Part shown: positions 1 to 5,983 of the stretch, in pieces | Position numbering within the stretch: position 1 is the stretch's first letter | How the letters are laid out: every line of letters begins with the position of its first letter | DNA from: an uncultured Parolsenella sp. | GTDB lineage: Bacteria > Actinomycetota > Coriobacteriia > Coriobacteriales > Atopobiaceae | Length of the DNA stretch: 16,206 bases | Assembly: GCA_934668375.1 (NCBI GenBank) | Contig: CAKUNF010000022.1 | Span: 1-16,206, forward strand | Reading direction: 5' to 3' | The notes under the pieces: generated by a model | What the model was told of the DNA's origin: nothing | What the model saw: the letters and a program-made list of their open reading frames with translations, nothing else | Databases searched by the model: none | Translations under genes and position numbers: made by a program

Positions 1-50
1 GGGAATGAGACATATTCGGCGCCCAATTCCGGGCAAAGTGTCTCAATCCC
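1..50. repeat. imperfect inverted repeat in the chromosomal flank
   Basis: The first 12 bases and bases 39-50 are reverse complements with one mismatch (gggaatgagaca against tgtctcaatccc), and a shorter GCCC/GGGC pair lies inside. It could be a terminator or an extragenic palindrome belonging to a gene left of the window. No T-run follows on either strand within view, so its role is open. Confidence 0.35.
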
Positions 51-91
51 TACACTCACGATTACACGGCGGGAGTTTGGCGAGAAATAGA

Positions 92-127
92 AATCGGGCA
101 GACAGCCGCGTAGCCATCTGCCCGATT
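92..127 (-). terminator. original terminator of the tRNA-Gly gene, displaced by the insertion
   Basis: A perfect 11-bp inverted repeat (aatcgggcaga/tctgcccgatt) is followed on the minus strand by a T-rich tail (ttctatttctc). It lies just beyond the left copy of the tRNA 3' end. In the uninterrupted chromosome it would sit directly downstream of tRNA-Gly, so it was probably that gene's terminator before the element inserted. Confidence 0.7.
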
Positions 128-135
128 GCTCTTTA

Positions 136-179
136 TGGAGCGGGTGACGGGAGTCGAACCCGCGTCATCAGCTTGGAAG
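136..179. repeat. left attachment site (44-bp core, tRNA-Gly 3' copy)
   Basis: This is identical to 6075-6118, which is the tRNA-Gly(TCC) sequence from the anticodon loop through the encoded CCA. Beyond position 179 the sequence no longer continues as tRNA, so this copy is a fragment and not a gene. The perfect match starts at the CCA end and stops in the anticodon loop, a usual crossover region for tRNA-targeting tyrosine integrases. Confidence 0.92.
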
Positions 180-294
180 TCTGCGGACAATTTGCCCTAT
201 ATGGTTCTACCTGCACTTTTGCCGGCACGTTAGCCCAGCTAGATTGCTTGCTTTTGTCGCGTTTTGTCGCTATCGTCTCCGCGCGACAGGCGAT

Positions 295-325
295 TTGTTA
301 CACGTGTAACGCGCATCTTGTTACA
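295..325. promoter_or_regulatory. left TTGTTACA sites, probable integrase arm-binding sites
   Basis: TTGTTACA occurs at 295-302 and 318-325. An inverted TGTAAC at 305-310 makes a perfect 14-bp palindrome with the first copy (297-310). The same octamer recurs at the right end of the element (5984-6015). Repeats present in both ends of an element and beside the integrase start are the usual pattern of arm-type sites. They also lie just before the integrase start, so binding could limit its expression. A pair of TTTTGTCGC repeats (252-260 and 262-270) lies immediately to the left. Confidence 0.55.
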
Positions 326-362
326 AATTTGCCTCTGTAGCGATACGGGAGGAGTGGCGGAG

Positions 363-1640
363 ATGGGTTCTAGCGAAGCTGGGAACGACTTCTACGTGAA
401 GGTCTCGGCACAGAAGTACGGCAAGGACGGATGGCGCGCGTTCCTCACGTACTTCGAGGACGGCAAGCGGCATCAGGCCACGGCCAAGCTTGAGGCCAAG
501 GGAAGGACGCAAGCAGCCAAGAAGGCCGCAGAGATTGAGGCCGAGGAAGTCCGAAAGAGGATGAATGCCGAACACGTCGCGGGGGCCAAGGCACGCGCCC
601 GCAGGGGCGCGACAGTCTCCGATTACCTCGGAAGACTCATCGAGAGCCGTTGCGCTAGCAAGAGCATTGAGAAGTCCACGGCATCCGAGTATCGGCGCAT
701 CCGTAACAACCTACTGGGGGCCGAGTTCGGGGGCATGGAGCTAGCGGACGCCACCCCCGACGATGTGCAAGATTGGGTTAACGGCCTTGCCAAGGATTAC
801 GCGTCCGTGACCGTCCGCAAGGCCCTTGTGCTCGTTCGCTCCATGTTCGAGCAAGCCGTAGAGCGCGACGTCATAGCCAAGAACCCCGCGCGCACGGTGA
901 GGGCACCCAGCGCCAAGCAGAGCCGCCCCAACGCCCTGGACGAGCGAGGCCGCGCCAAAGCGGCGGGGTTCATCGCGCTTGACCCAGCCGCCCCGCTGAA
1001 CATCGCCTACGCGCTCGCTCTGTATCTAGGGATGCGCGAGGGCGAGATATGCGGGCTTCAGTGGCGATACGTTGACCTTGATGCAGGAACGATATCAATT
1101 GAGAAGACGATAGGCCACATGAAGGACGGCAAGGGGGCCAACGAGGACTATCTGAAGGCCCCAAAGACGGGCGGGAGCCGCAGGACGATTCCCATACCCG
1201 CCGACCTGCTCGCCGCGCTTAGGGCGCGTCGCGCGGTCTGCCGTGAGGCGTCAATGAGGATGGGCACGAGGTTCGCCGACACGTTCGTTGTTGGCCGCGA
1301 CGATGGAACGCCCATGCCAACGCACTACCTATCGACCAAGTGGCGCAAGGTGGCCGAGGTGCTAGACCTCGTGGGGATAGAGGGCACGCGCCCGAGGTTC
1401 CACGACCTGCGGCACACGTTCGCCACGAAGGCCATTGCGGATGGCGTGGACGTCAAGACGGTATCGAGCATCCTCGGGCACGCCAACGCGGCAATGACCC
1501 TGAACATCTACGCGAGCGCAGACCCCAAGGCCAAGCGCGACGGCATCAACGCGGTGTCCGAGGCGATAGCCGAGGAGGCCAAGCGCCACGCTGCGGACGG
1601 TCAGACAATCAGGTTCAGGCCCACGGGCACGGAAGGCTAG
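363..1640 (+). CDS. tyrosine-type site-specific integrase
   Basis: This 425-aa phage-integrase-family recombinase should catalyse insertion and excision at tRNA-Gly. From the chosen ATG, residues about 10-70 look like the arm-site-binding N-domain (GWRAFLTYFEDGKRH). Residues about 80-185 are the SAM-like core-binding domain. Residues about 200-400 are the catalytic domain. The active-site set is complete: Arg225 in LGMREGE, Lys268 in KTGGSRR, His347 and Arg350 in HDLRH, His373 in LGH, and the nucleophile Tyr383 in LNIYA. The ATG at 363 was chosen because GGGAGGAG lies 9 bases upstream; an upstream in-frame ATG at 264 would translate through the TTGTTACA sites and has no ribosome site. The next gene begins 11 bases after the stop. 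Confidence 0.95.
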   Translation: MGSSEAGNDFYVKVSAQKYGKDGWRAFLTYFEDGKRHQATAKLEAKGRTQAAKKAAEIEAEEVRKRMNAEHVAGAKARARRGATVSDYLGRLIESRCASKSIEKSTASEYRRIRNNLLGAEFGGMELADATPDDVQDWVNGLAKDYASVTVRKALVLVRSMFEQAVERDVIAKNPARTVRAPSAKQSRPNALDERGRAKAAGFIALDPAAPLNIAYALALYLGMREGEICGLQWRYVDLDAGTISIEKTIGHMKDGKGANEDYLKAPKTGGSRRTIPIPADLLAALRARRAVCREASMRMGTRFADTFVVGRDDGTPMPTHYLSTKWRKVAEVLDLVGIEGTRPRFHDLRHTFATKAIADGVDVKTVSSILGHANAAMTLNIYASADPKAKRDGINAVSEAIAEEAKRHAADGQTIRFRPTGTEG

Positions 1641-1650
1641 GAGGCACGGA

Positions 1651-1918
1651 ATGGACGAGCTAGCGGAGAGGTTCGGAATCGTCGTGGAAGGCAGCACCCC
1701 CCCCCGATTCAGTCGCGGTGAGTGACGCGCTGGACGCGCTGCGCTCAGGATTTGAGCAAGTGACGATGCTCGCTGGGACGCTCAGGGAGACGTTGGACGG
1801 ATTGGGCGTGCTCGCCGAACGTCCCGAGGCCGACACTGCCATGCGGTGTTTGGACGATTCCCTAGCAATCCTCGGTTGGCAGGTTCGCCAAATGTCCGAG
1901 TGGGCGCAGTCGCGCTAG
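1651..1918 (+). CDS. small element protein, reading frame broken at a C9 tract
   Basis: Translation from ATG 1651, with AGGAGG just after the integrase stop, gives MDELAERFGIVVEGST and then meets nine Cs (1697-1705). In the present frame it stops at 1725 after 25 residues. A second open frame from GTG 1718 runs to 1918 (66 aa, ending RQMSEWAQSR). With one C fewer the two join into a single 88-aa protein across ...TPPDSVAVSDALDAL.... I see no known domain; the C-terminal part looks helical. Translational coupling to the integrase suggests a directionality or regulatory role, but this is a guess. The break may be real inactivation, slippage-based switching or a sequencing error in the homopolymer. 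Confidence 0.6.
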
Positions 1919-1935
1919 GCGAAGCCCACGACCGA

Positions 1936-1980
1936 CACGAGGCCCCGCCCCGCGCTTCAGGCGCGAGGCGAGGCCTCTTC
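1936..1980 (+). terminator. GC-rich hairpin, terminator-like, copy 1
   Basis: The arms gaggccccgccccgcgc and gcgcgaggcgaggcctc form a long GC-rich stem around a tight loop, 18 bases after the small gene's stop, with a short ttc tail. The first 33 bases recur at 5070-5102 with one difference. It probably ends the integrase transcript. Confidence 0.55.
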
Positions 1981-2006
1981 ATGCGGTGGCGTCCATCAGC
2001 GCCGCG

Positions 2007-2018
2007 ATGATGCATCAT
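2007..2018. promoter_or_regulatory. palindrome ATGATGCATCAT, candidate operator
   Basis: A perfect 12-bp palindrome lies 40 bp before the HTH gene and overlaps a TTGACG (2018-2023) that could be a -35 box. That position suits autoregulation by the adjacent HTH protein. Functional use is inference. Confidence 0.35.
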
Positions 2019-2057
2019 TGACGCGAGGGAACAAATGCAGCCGTTAGGACTAAGGGT

Positions 2058-2771
2058 ATGGACAGAGAAACGGCACCACGAACCCATATCGGGATAACCT
2101 CGAACGGCAAACCTCGGAGGGGTGCCCATATCCTCGATACAGACGAGAAGCGCAAAGCGTTTAAGAGACTATTACGAGAACAGTTCGGGATAACAACCTC
2201 GAAGCAGTTTGCGGAGGTTGCCTATCTATCGACGTCTGAAGCATCGAGAGTGTTCAACCACCCGGAGAGACTGACCATCTCGACGCTCTGGGCACTCGTG
2301 AATCCCGACAGCGGGGCGCTGTATCGCTTGGCATGGGACGAGCTCAAGGGCAGTTATGAGACTCCGGACGATATAGACAGGTTCAATCGCAAGGTAAACG
2401 CCATTGCAGAGTTTTGTAGCTCCATAGTGGGCTTCTTTCCGAGATTCACCAACGAGGAAATTGAGAGTGGTGCTCGCGCCTTTCAAGCCGACTATGACAG
2501 GAAGCTAGTAGCGCTTGCGCTGCAAGTACTCGACAGCGACGGCCTTGCTAGGGTTGCCGCATCGATAAAGAACGCGATTCGCGACGGGCTCGTTTCCGAC
2601 GAGTACGACGCGCCGACGCTATTTGAGTTGGCAGGATTATTCAACACGCAAGGTCTGATTAGCCTTGTTACGTACGCCGCCAAGCGACCCGACGCGCCTG
2701 AGGCCAAAGCTGCGGCGCGGGCATTGGGGCTCGCCGTTGAGGAAAAAGACGGGAGTTCGAACGGCTCGTAA
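2058..2771 (+). CDS. hypothetical HTH protein, putative element regulator
   Basis: This 237-aa protein has no family that I can name firmly. Residues about 43-82 (FGITTSKQFAEVAYLSTSEASRVFNHPERL) look like a helix-turn-helix followed by a wing or helix. The rest is predominantly helical, with no signal peptide or membrane segment. Its position between the integrase unit and the excisionase/replication unit is where elements usually place their main repressor. The ATG lies only a few bases after ggactaaggg, with no convincing Shine-Dalgarno sequence, so translation may be weak or leaderless. The gene is followed by a 203-bp repeat-bearing spacer before the excisionase-like gene. The alternative is a hypothetical protein with an unrelated role. 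Confidence 0.7.
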   Translation: MDRETAPRTHIGITSNGKPRRGAHILDTDEKRKAFKRLLREQFGITTSKQFAEVAYLSTSEASRVFNHPERLTISTLWALVNPDSGALYRLAWDELKGSYETPDDIDRFNRKVNAIAEFCSSIVGFFPRFTNEEIESGARAFQADYDRKLVALALQVLDSDGLARVAASIKNAIRDGLVSDEYDAPTLFELAGLFNTQGLISLVTYAAKRPDAPEAKAAARALGLAVEEKDGSSNGS

Positions 2772-2776
2772 TGCCA

Positions 2777-2862
2777 CTTTGCGCAAAGCAAGCCAAAACA
2801 ACCTACGCTTTTACGCAAAACACCGCTATTTCGTTATCCGTTAAATTACGATTTTCGCAAAG
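2777..2862. promoter_or_regulatory. three TTTnCGCAAA repeats before the excisionase-like gene
   Basis: The copies are CTTTGCGCAAAG (2777-2788, a perfect palindrome), TTTTACGCAAAA (2809-2820) and ATTTTCGCAAAG (2851-2862). Starts are 32 and 42 bp apart, close to three and four helical turns, so all copies lie on one face of the DNA. The spacer is more AT-rich than its surroundings. These may be operator sites for the upstream HTH protein or the xis-like protein, or iterons of an origin. Which one is not decided by sequence. Confidence 0.5.
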
Positions 2863-2974
2863 CTGCTGCTCAGAGGCAAAATTTACAACTATCATGCAGC
2901 GAAGCAAACTCCGAACTGACGTCAGACAACGCCGCCACGGCCACGCGGCAACCAACGACCGTTTGGAGCAAACA

Positions 2975-3175
2975 ATGTCTCAGCTCGAATCACTCCCGCC
3001 CATCATCGACGCCAAGCAGGCAGCCGAGGTGCTGCACTGCTCGCCGCGCTCTGTCCAGAGGCTTTGCAACGAGGGCAAGTTAGTCTCGTGTCGCATCGGG
3101 CGTCGCTACCGCGTCAACACCGCGTCCCTGCTTCGGTTCGCGGGCTTTGCGCCCGCTCCCCGAGAGGAGGCGTAG
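2975..3175 (+). CDS. excisionase-family helix-turn-helix protein
   Basis: This 66-aa protein is a MerR-like winged helix of the excisionase/DNA-binding family. The pattern is IIDAKQAAEVLHCSPRSVQRL, then a helix and a basic wing GKLVSCRIGRRYRVN. Such proteins bend DNA at attachment sites to direct excision, or act as small transcription factors. ATG 2975 was chosen over the longer frame from 2771 because TTTGGAG lies 6 bases before it and the domain starts about 10 residues later. The stop lies within the ribosome-site region of the next gene, so the two are one transcript. Confidence 0.85.
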   Translation: MSQLESLPPIIDAKQAAEVLHCSPRSVQRLCNEGKLVSCRIGRRYRVNTASLLRFAGFAPAPREEA

Positions 3176-3179
3176 CAAC

Positions 3180-3386
3180 ATGCTGAACGAGAACGATTTG
3201 CGTTCTATCGACTTTGCTAGCCTCACGGCTAACGGCGTGTGCAAGCTCTATGAGGAGGCCGTTACCAAGCTTCTCCCCGTCAACATGGAGAAGGTACACC
3301 GCCACAAGCGCGAGCGCTACAGGAAATATTACGAGCTTCAGCGCAACATGTCTCATGCCGAGCTTGAGGCGAGGGGCGTTGCTTAG
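3180..3386 (+). CDS. hypothetical 68-aa protein
   Basis: The ATG is 4 bases after the xis-like stop, with GAGAGGAGG upstream, so expression as an operon is likely. The protein begins MLNENDLRSIDFASLTANGV and is charged, with a basic middle (EKVHRHKRERYRKYY). It has no membrane segment, cysteine pair or family that I recognise. Its last codons overlap the TTG start of the winged-helix gene, indicating translational coupling. A helper of replication or a nucleic-acid binder is possible from composition and position only. Confidence 0.7.
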   Translation: MLNENDLRSIDFASLTANGVCKLYEEAVTKLLPVNMEKVHRHKRERYRKYYELQRNMSHAELEARGVA

Positions 3387-4059
3387 CGGATTCTCCCGCG
3401 TCCCCCTAGACCTCGTGGGCGCGTGGGCGGCGGCGGGCGTGTCCCGCCCCGCCCTCGTTCTCTTGATGCTGCTCGCGCATCAGGGCGCGGACAAGCAAGG
3501 AAGGCTCTACGGGTCTTGCCCACGCTCAGAGATGGCAAGGGTGCTTGGCTGCTCTGATACGGCAATCAAGCAAGCAATCAGAGGGCTTCGGGACAACGGG
3601 CTGCTGAGCGTCAAGACGGCGGGATGCAGGGGCAGGGCTTCCGAGTACTATTTCGGGCTGGGCACCGATAGGGGTATCAAATCCCTAACCCCTAAGGACT
3701 ACTTAGGGGTATGCAATCCATATCCCCTTTCACCCAAAAAAGGGGTATCTGGAAGATACCCCAAAGTGAGAGATAGGGGTATGCAGCAGATACCCCCAAG
3801 TGGAGATAGGGGTATGCGGCAGATACCCCAAAGCGAGGATAGGGGTATCAAATCGTATACCCCCATTTACTACGAAGGTGAATCTATAGGTAGAAGGGCG
3901 GGCATAACGCCCGCCCCTACTACCAAGTCCCAAGGTGCCTCAGAGGATGGCGGGGCCATAAGGCCCAGCCGTCCTCTGACGGGCAACGAGTACGACCGGG
4001 AGACGGACGGTTTCGTAGATGCGTTCTTTGGCATCGGGGGTAATGGCAATGAGCAGTGA
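3379..4059 (+). CDS. winged-helix replication-type protein containing an iteron array
   Basis: This 226-aa protein would start at TTG 3379, preceded by GAGGCGAGGGG and overlapping the previous stop. Residues about 20-95 form a helix-turn-helix/winged helix (CPRSEMARVLGCSDTAIKQA, then IRGLRDNGLLSVKTAG) like those of replication initiators and helicase-loading proteins of plasmids and phages. Residues about 98-162 are low-complexity repeats of RGM/RGI plus IPQ/IPP, encoded by a striking DNA array (see the repeat feature). The tail (about 165-226) is polar and looks disordered. It overlaps the DnaB-like gene by 11 bases. The pair resembles the lambda O/P or phage initiator/helicase arrangement. 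A longer frame from 3214 exists but translates through the previous gene and looks unlike protein. Confidence 0.72.
   Translation: MLSGFSRVPLDLVGAWAAAGVSRPALVLLMLLAHQGADKQGRLYGSCPRSEMARVLGCSDTAIKQAIRGLRDNGLLSVKTAGCRGRASEYYFGLGTDRGIKSLTPKDYLGVCNPYPLSPKKGVSGRYPKVRDRGMQQIPPSGDRGMRQIPQSEDRGIKSYTPIYYEGESIGRRAGITPAPTTKSQGASEDGGAIRPSRPLTGNEYDRETDGFVDAFFGIGGNGNEQ
3667..3863. repeat. six-unit iteron array, GGGGTAT-N7-ATACCCC
   Basis: GGGGTAT occurs at 3671, 3706, 3742, 3776, 3809 and 3842, giving steps of 35, 36, 34, 33 and 33. Exact reverse-complement arms ATACCCC start at 3756, 3790, 3823 and 3857; units 1 and 2 carry degenerate arms (TAACCCC at 3686, ATATCCCC at 3720). Four of the six units begin GATAGGGGTAT. 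Within the coding frame the motif falls in two different codon phases for the forward arm and three for the reverse arm, so the DNA rather than the peptide is conserved. This is best read as initiator-binding iterons of an origin located inside the gene. Confidence 0.8.
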
Positions 4060-4993
4060 GAGGTGGGCCGAGTTCGCCGCGAGATTCGGCACCGAGGAGG
4101 CAGACGAGACCGCCTACCTCAAGCCCGCGCCCATCCTCAAGACCGGGTTCGATTCACTCGATGAGCATCTGTTCGGTGGACTCAGGCCGGGGCCGCACTT
4201 CCTGATGGCCCCTCCCGGCCTTGGCAAGTCCTCGTTCGCGCTCAATGTCGCGTTGAGCGTGGCGCGCCGAGGCGGGCGCGTTCTGTTCTGCTCGCTTGAG
4301 ATGGGCCGTCAGCAGTGCTTGGCACGCCTCAGCTCTTGCCTCTCCACGGACGCTGGGACGGGCCTAAAGCCCGTCTCGTGGTCTGGTTGGGAGAGCGGCG
4401 GCAGGGACACGGCAAGGCGCTTCTACGAGGCCGTGAGGAGTCACGGCGAACCCGAGGGCGTGGCAGAGATAGAGGCAGACCCGAGAATTAGGGCGATGCG
4501 GGAGCTTCGGCGCGTCGCGCCGGGTCTCGCAGTCTCGGACGGCCCGGGCATATCCGACTGCTCAGCGCTCGCCGCCACGGCCCGAGAGGGCCGCGCGGCT
4601 GGTCTCAATCTGCTCGTTATCGACTACCTGCAAAGGCTCAGGCCACCGCAGGGGCTGGACGGTGCCGACAGCGTGCGCAGAGTTGCGGAGACGGTTCAGG
4701 CAGTCACGGAGCTTGCAAAGAGCTTGCAGATACCCGCGCTCGTAATCACGTCGATGAGCCGCGAGGCGGCCAAGAGCGGGAAGCCCTCGCTGTTCGCCGC
4801 CAAGGGCGCGGGAGACATCGAGTTTGACGCGGTAAGCATGTGGCAGTTGACACGCACAGGCGAGACGGCAACGAACGGAATGCGCGGCATTGCCCTTCAC
4901 GTGCTGAAGGCTCGCGTTGGAATCGAGACAGGCGATAACCCCATCCCACTCGGCTTCGACGGCGCGCACAGCAGGTTCGAGGAGTGGAGGTAG
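4049..4993 (+). CDS. DnaB-like RecA-fold replicative helicase/ATPase
   Basis: This 314-aa protein consists almost only of the DnaB C-terminal motor. Motifs in order: Walker A APPGLGKSSF (residues 54-63, the first Gly of the classic pattern replaced by Ala); SLEM with catalytic Glu84; Walker B LLVIDYLQRL (188-197); TSMSRE (234-239) in the place of the DnaB SQLNR motif; GAGDIEFDA (253-261); and KARVGIETG (287-295) carrying the likely arginine finger. The N-terminal DnaG-interacting domain of full DnaB (about 450 aa) is missing, as in plasmid RepA-type hexameric helicases and some phage helicases. It overlaps the winged-helix gene, implying a shared job at the origin. ATG 4049 was chosen because GGGGG lies 8 bases before it; ATG 4043 is equally in frame. 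Confidence 0.88.
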   Translation: MSSERWAEFAARFGTEEADETAYLKPAPILKTGFDSLDEHLFGGLRPGPHFLMAPPGLGKSSFALNVALSVARRGGRVLFCSLEMGRQQCLARLSSCLSTDAGTGLKPVSWSGWESGGRDTARRFYEAVRSHGEPEGVAEIEADPRIRAMRELRRVAPGLAVSDGPGISDCSALAATAREGRAAGLNLLVIDYLQRLRPPQGLDGADSVRRVAETVQAVTELAKSLQIPALVITSMSREAAKSGKPSLFAAKGAGDIEFDAVSMWQLTRTGETATNGMRGIALHVLKARVGIETGDNPIPLGFDGAHSRFEEWR

Positions 4994-5023
4994 CAGGGGG
5001 GTCTAATAGACACCCCCCCTGCT
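4992..5023 (+). terminator. strong hairpin after the helicase gene
   Basis: agcaggggggtc and gacaccccccctgct pair around taata directly at the stop codon. No T-run follows, so it may be a stability element or a Rho-assisted stop and not a classic intrinsic terminator. Confidence 0.5.
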
Positions 5024-5072
5024 TGCCGCCAAGGAGTGTGCATCGAGCGCACTCTCCCTCTCTCGGCAGCAC

Positions 5073-5110
5073 GAGGCCCCGCCCCGCGCTTAAGGCGCGA
5101 GGTGGGGCTC
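5073..5110 (+). terminator. GC-rich hairpin, terminator-like, copy 2
   Basis: gaggccccgccccgcgc pairs with gcgcgaggtggggctc. Positions 5070-5102 repeat 1936-1968 with one difference, while the 3' arm differs more. Both copies follow the end of a gene group, which suits a terminator duplicated within the element. Confidence 0.5.
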
Positions 5111-5140
5111 TGCCTTGGCGAACGCGCGTAACGGACGCTA

Positions 5141-5173
5141 GCGGACTTCCTATTTTCGTCCGCGGAAATTTTT
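5141..5173 (+). terminator. possible intrinsic terminator
   Basis: GCGGAC (5141-5146) pairs with GTCCGC (5158-5163) and is followed by ggaaattttt. The stem is short (6 bp) with an 11-nt loop, so this is a moderate call. Confidence 0.4.
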
Positions 5174-5203
5174 GAGTGGTGCCGCCGGGTAGCGCCGCCT
5201 AGC

Positions 5204-5233
5204 AGGGGTGTTGCGACTCCCCTCCCCTTTTTT
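5204..5233 (+). terminator. possible intrinsic terminator with T6 tail
   Basis: AGGGG (5204-5208) pairs with CCCCT (5219-5223), followed by cccc and six Ts (5228-5233). The stem is weak but the T-run is the best in the region. Confidence 0.35.
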
Positions 5234-5323
5234 GGCGGTCTACCTGCGGTTATGGTTCGTTTTTGGTTAGTTCTGAATAATTCCGCAACGAAGAGGCCAC
5301 TCATAGCGAGGACTAAACGACAA

Positions 5324-5376
5324 GAGACGCGCCCGGGCTGCCTGAACCGCAATGCCCGGACGCGTCCCCGCGTCTC
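5324..5376. other. nested stem structure, possible RNA or DNA recognition element
   Basis: GAGACGC (5324-5330) pairs with GCGTCTC (5370-5376). Inside, CCGGGC (5333-5338) pairs with GCCCGG (5354-5359), leaving a 15-nt loop and an asymmetric cgcgt segment on the 3' side. No T-run follows. It could be a small structured RNA, an origin/nick-site hairpin or chance in GC-rich DNA. Confidence 0.3.
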
Positions 5377-5503
5377 GGATTGTAGCCCGGTCAAGATTGG
5401 GAGTGCTACCATCGAGAGCGGGCGGCTTGCCGGTTGCGTCGGCACGTCTCCCCGTTTCACTTGTCTAGAGTGAGAGAGAGTGGCCGTTGCCCTTACCGGG
5501 CGG

Positions 5504-5521
5504 CGGCTATTTTCTTAGCCG
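5504..5521. other. short perfect hairpin CGGCTA/TAGCCG
   Basis: A 6-bp perfect stem with a 6-nt T-rich loop lies about 65 bp before the HTH/zinc-ribbon gene. It may be a leader structure of that gene. Confidence 0.3.
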
Positions 5522-5585
5522 TTGAATCGAACGCGCGTTCCCCATACGATTGAGCCGTAGCTATCGACCGTGAGGGGTGGTCTTG

Positions 5586-5963
5586 TTGGCGTTCGAGTCC
5601 CGGGGCGGGTGGACGGAAGAGAAGCAGACGTATCTCATCAGGCACGCTCAGGACGGCGTAGGGCTTCTCTCGCGGGCGCTTGGGGTCTCGGAGGAGGAAG
5701 TAATCAGGCACGCCGAGAGAAGCGGCCTACGGCTCTCCTACGGCCCCGAGTGGGGCGAGCTTGAGCTGTGCCCGATGTGCGCGGCGCGGTACGTCAGGCC
5801 GCAGACCGTCGCGGGCAGGGCGGGCGTGTGCCCCGTCTGCTGGGAGCGGGCCAAGGCGGAAGCGATGCGCGAGCGGGCCGCATCGGTGCGTGCCAAGGTC
5901 GATTACGAGGACGCCAAGAAGCGCTGTCAGAGGGCGCGGGTGGCGTCTCGGAAAGCGGGCTGA
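5586..5963 (+). CDS. small HTH plus zinc-ribbon DNA-binding protein
   Basis: This protein is about 125 aa. Residues about 8-50 (GWTEEKQTYLIRHAQDGVGL, then LSRALGVSEEEVIRHAERSG) match a Myb/GcrA-like or sigma-4-like helix-turn-helix. Residues 62-85 hold two CPxC knuckles (CPMC and CPVC), a likely four-cysteine zinc ribbon. The tail (about 90-125) is helical and basic. TTG 5586 was picked because GAGGGG lies 8 bases upstream; TTG 5583 and GTG 5577 are alternatives in the same frame. It is the last gene before the right attachment site and stands apart from the replication operon. A regulatory role in excision or in control of a helper element is inference. Confidence 0.72.
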   Translation: MAFESRGGWTEEKQTYLIRHAQDGVGLLSRALGVSEEEVIRHAERSGLRLSYGPEWGELELCPMCAARYVRPQTVAGRAGVCPVCWERAKAEAMRERAASVRAKVDYEDAKKRCQRARVASRKAG

Positions 5964-5983
5964 GAGCGCCACCGTTCGCGGAT

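Larger units (their letters stand above)
4994..5585. other. structured non-coding region of the element
   Basis: About 590 bp hold no credible gene; the open frames on both strands lack ribosome sites and domain-like sequence. The region instead carries a series of inverted repeats: 4992-5023, 5073-5110, 5141-5163, 5204-5223, 5324-5376 and 5504-5521. An AT-richer patch with repeated GGTT (about 5245-5285) sits in the middle. Likely contents are terminators plus one or more of a small RNA, an origin accessory site or a transfer/packaging site. None can be assigned by sequence alone. Confidence 0.5.

Noticed and set aside
136..179. a second tRNA-Gly gene at the left end
   Set aside because: Only the 3' half is present; sequence after 179 does not form the D-arm or acceptor strand, so it is an attachment copy.
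2771..2974. longer start for the xis-like protein
   Set aside because: The extra 68 residues cover the TTTnCGCAAA repeats and have no domain; ATG 2975 has a good ribosome site.
3667..3863. CRISPR array
   Set aside because: The repeated core is only 7 bp plus its reverse arm, the units are 33-36 bp in total, they lie inside an open gene, and no cas genes are nearby.
5245..5285. transfer origin at the GGTT-rich patch
   Set aside because: No recognisable nick-site motif and no relaxase gene; kept only as part of the non-coding region.
4897..5460. 187-aa open frame on the minus strand in the gene-poor region
   Set aside because: It overlaps the helicase end and two hairpins, lacks a ribosome site and has no protein-like pattern.
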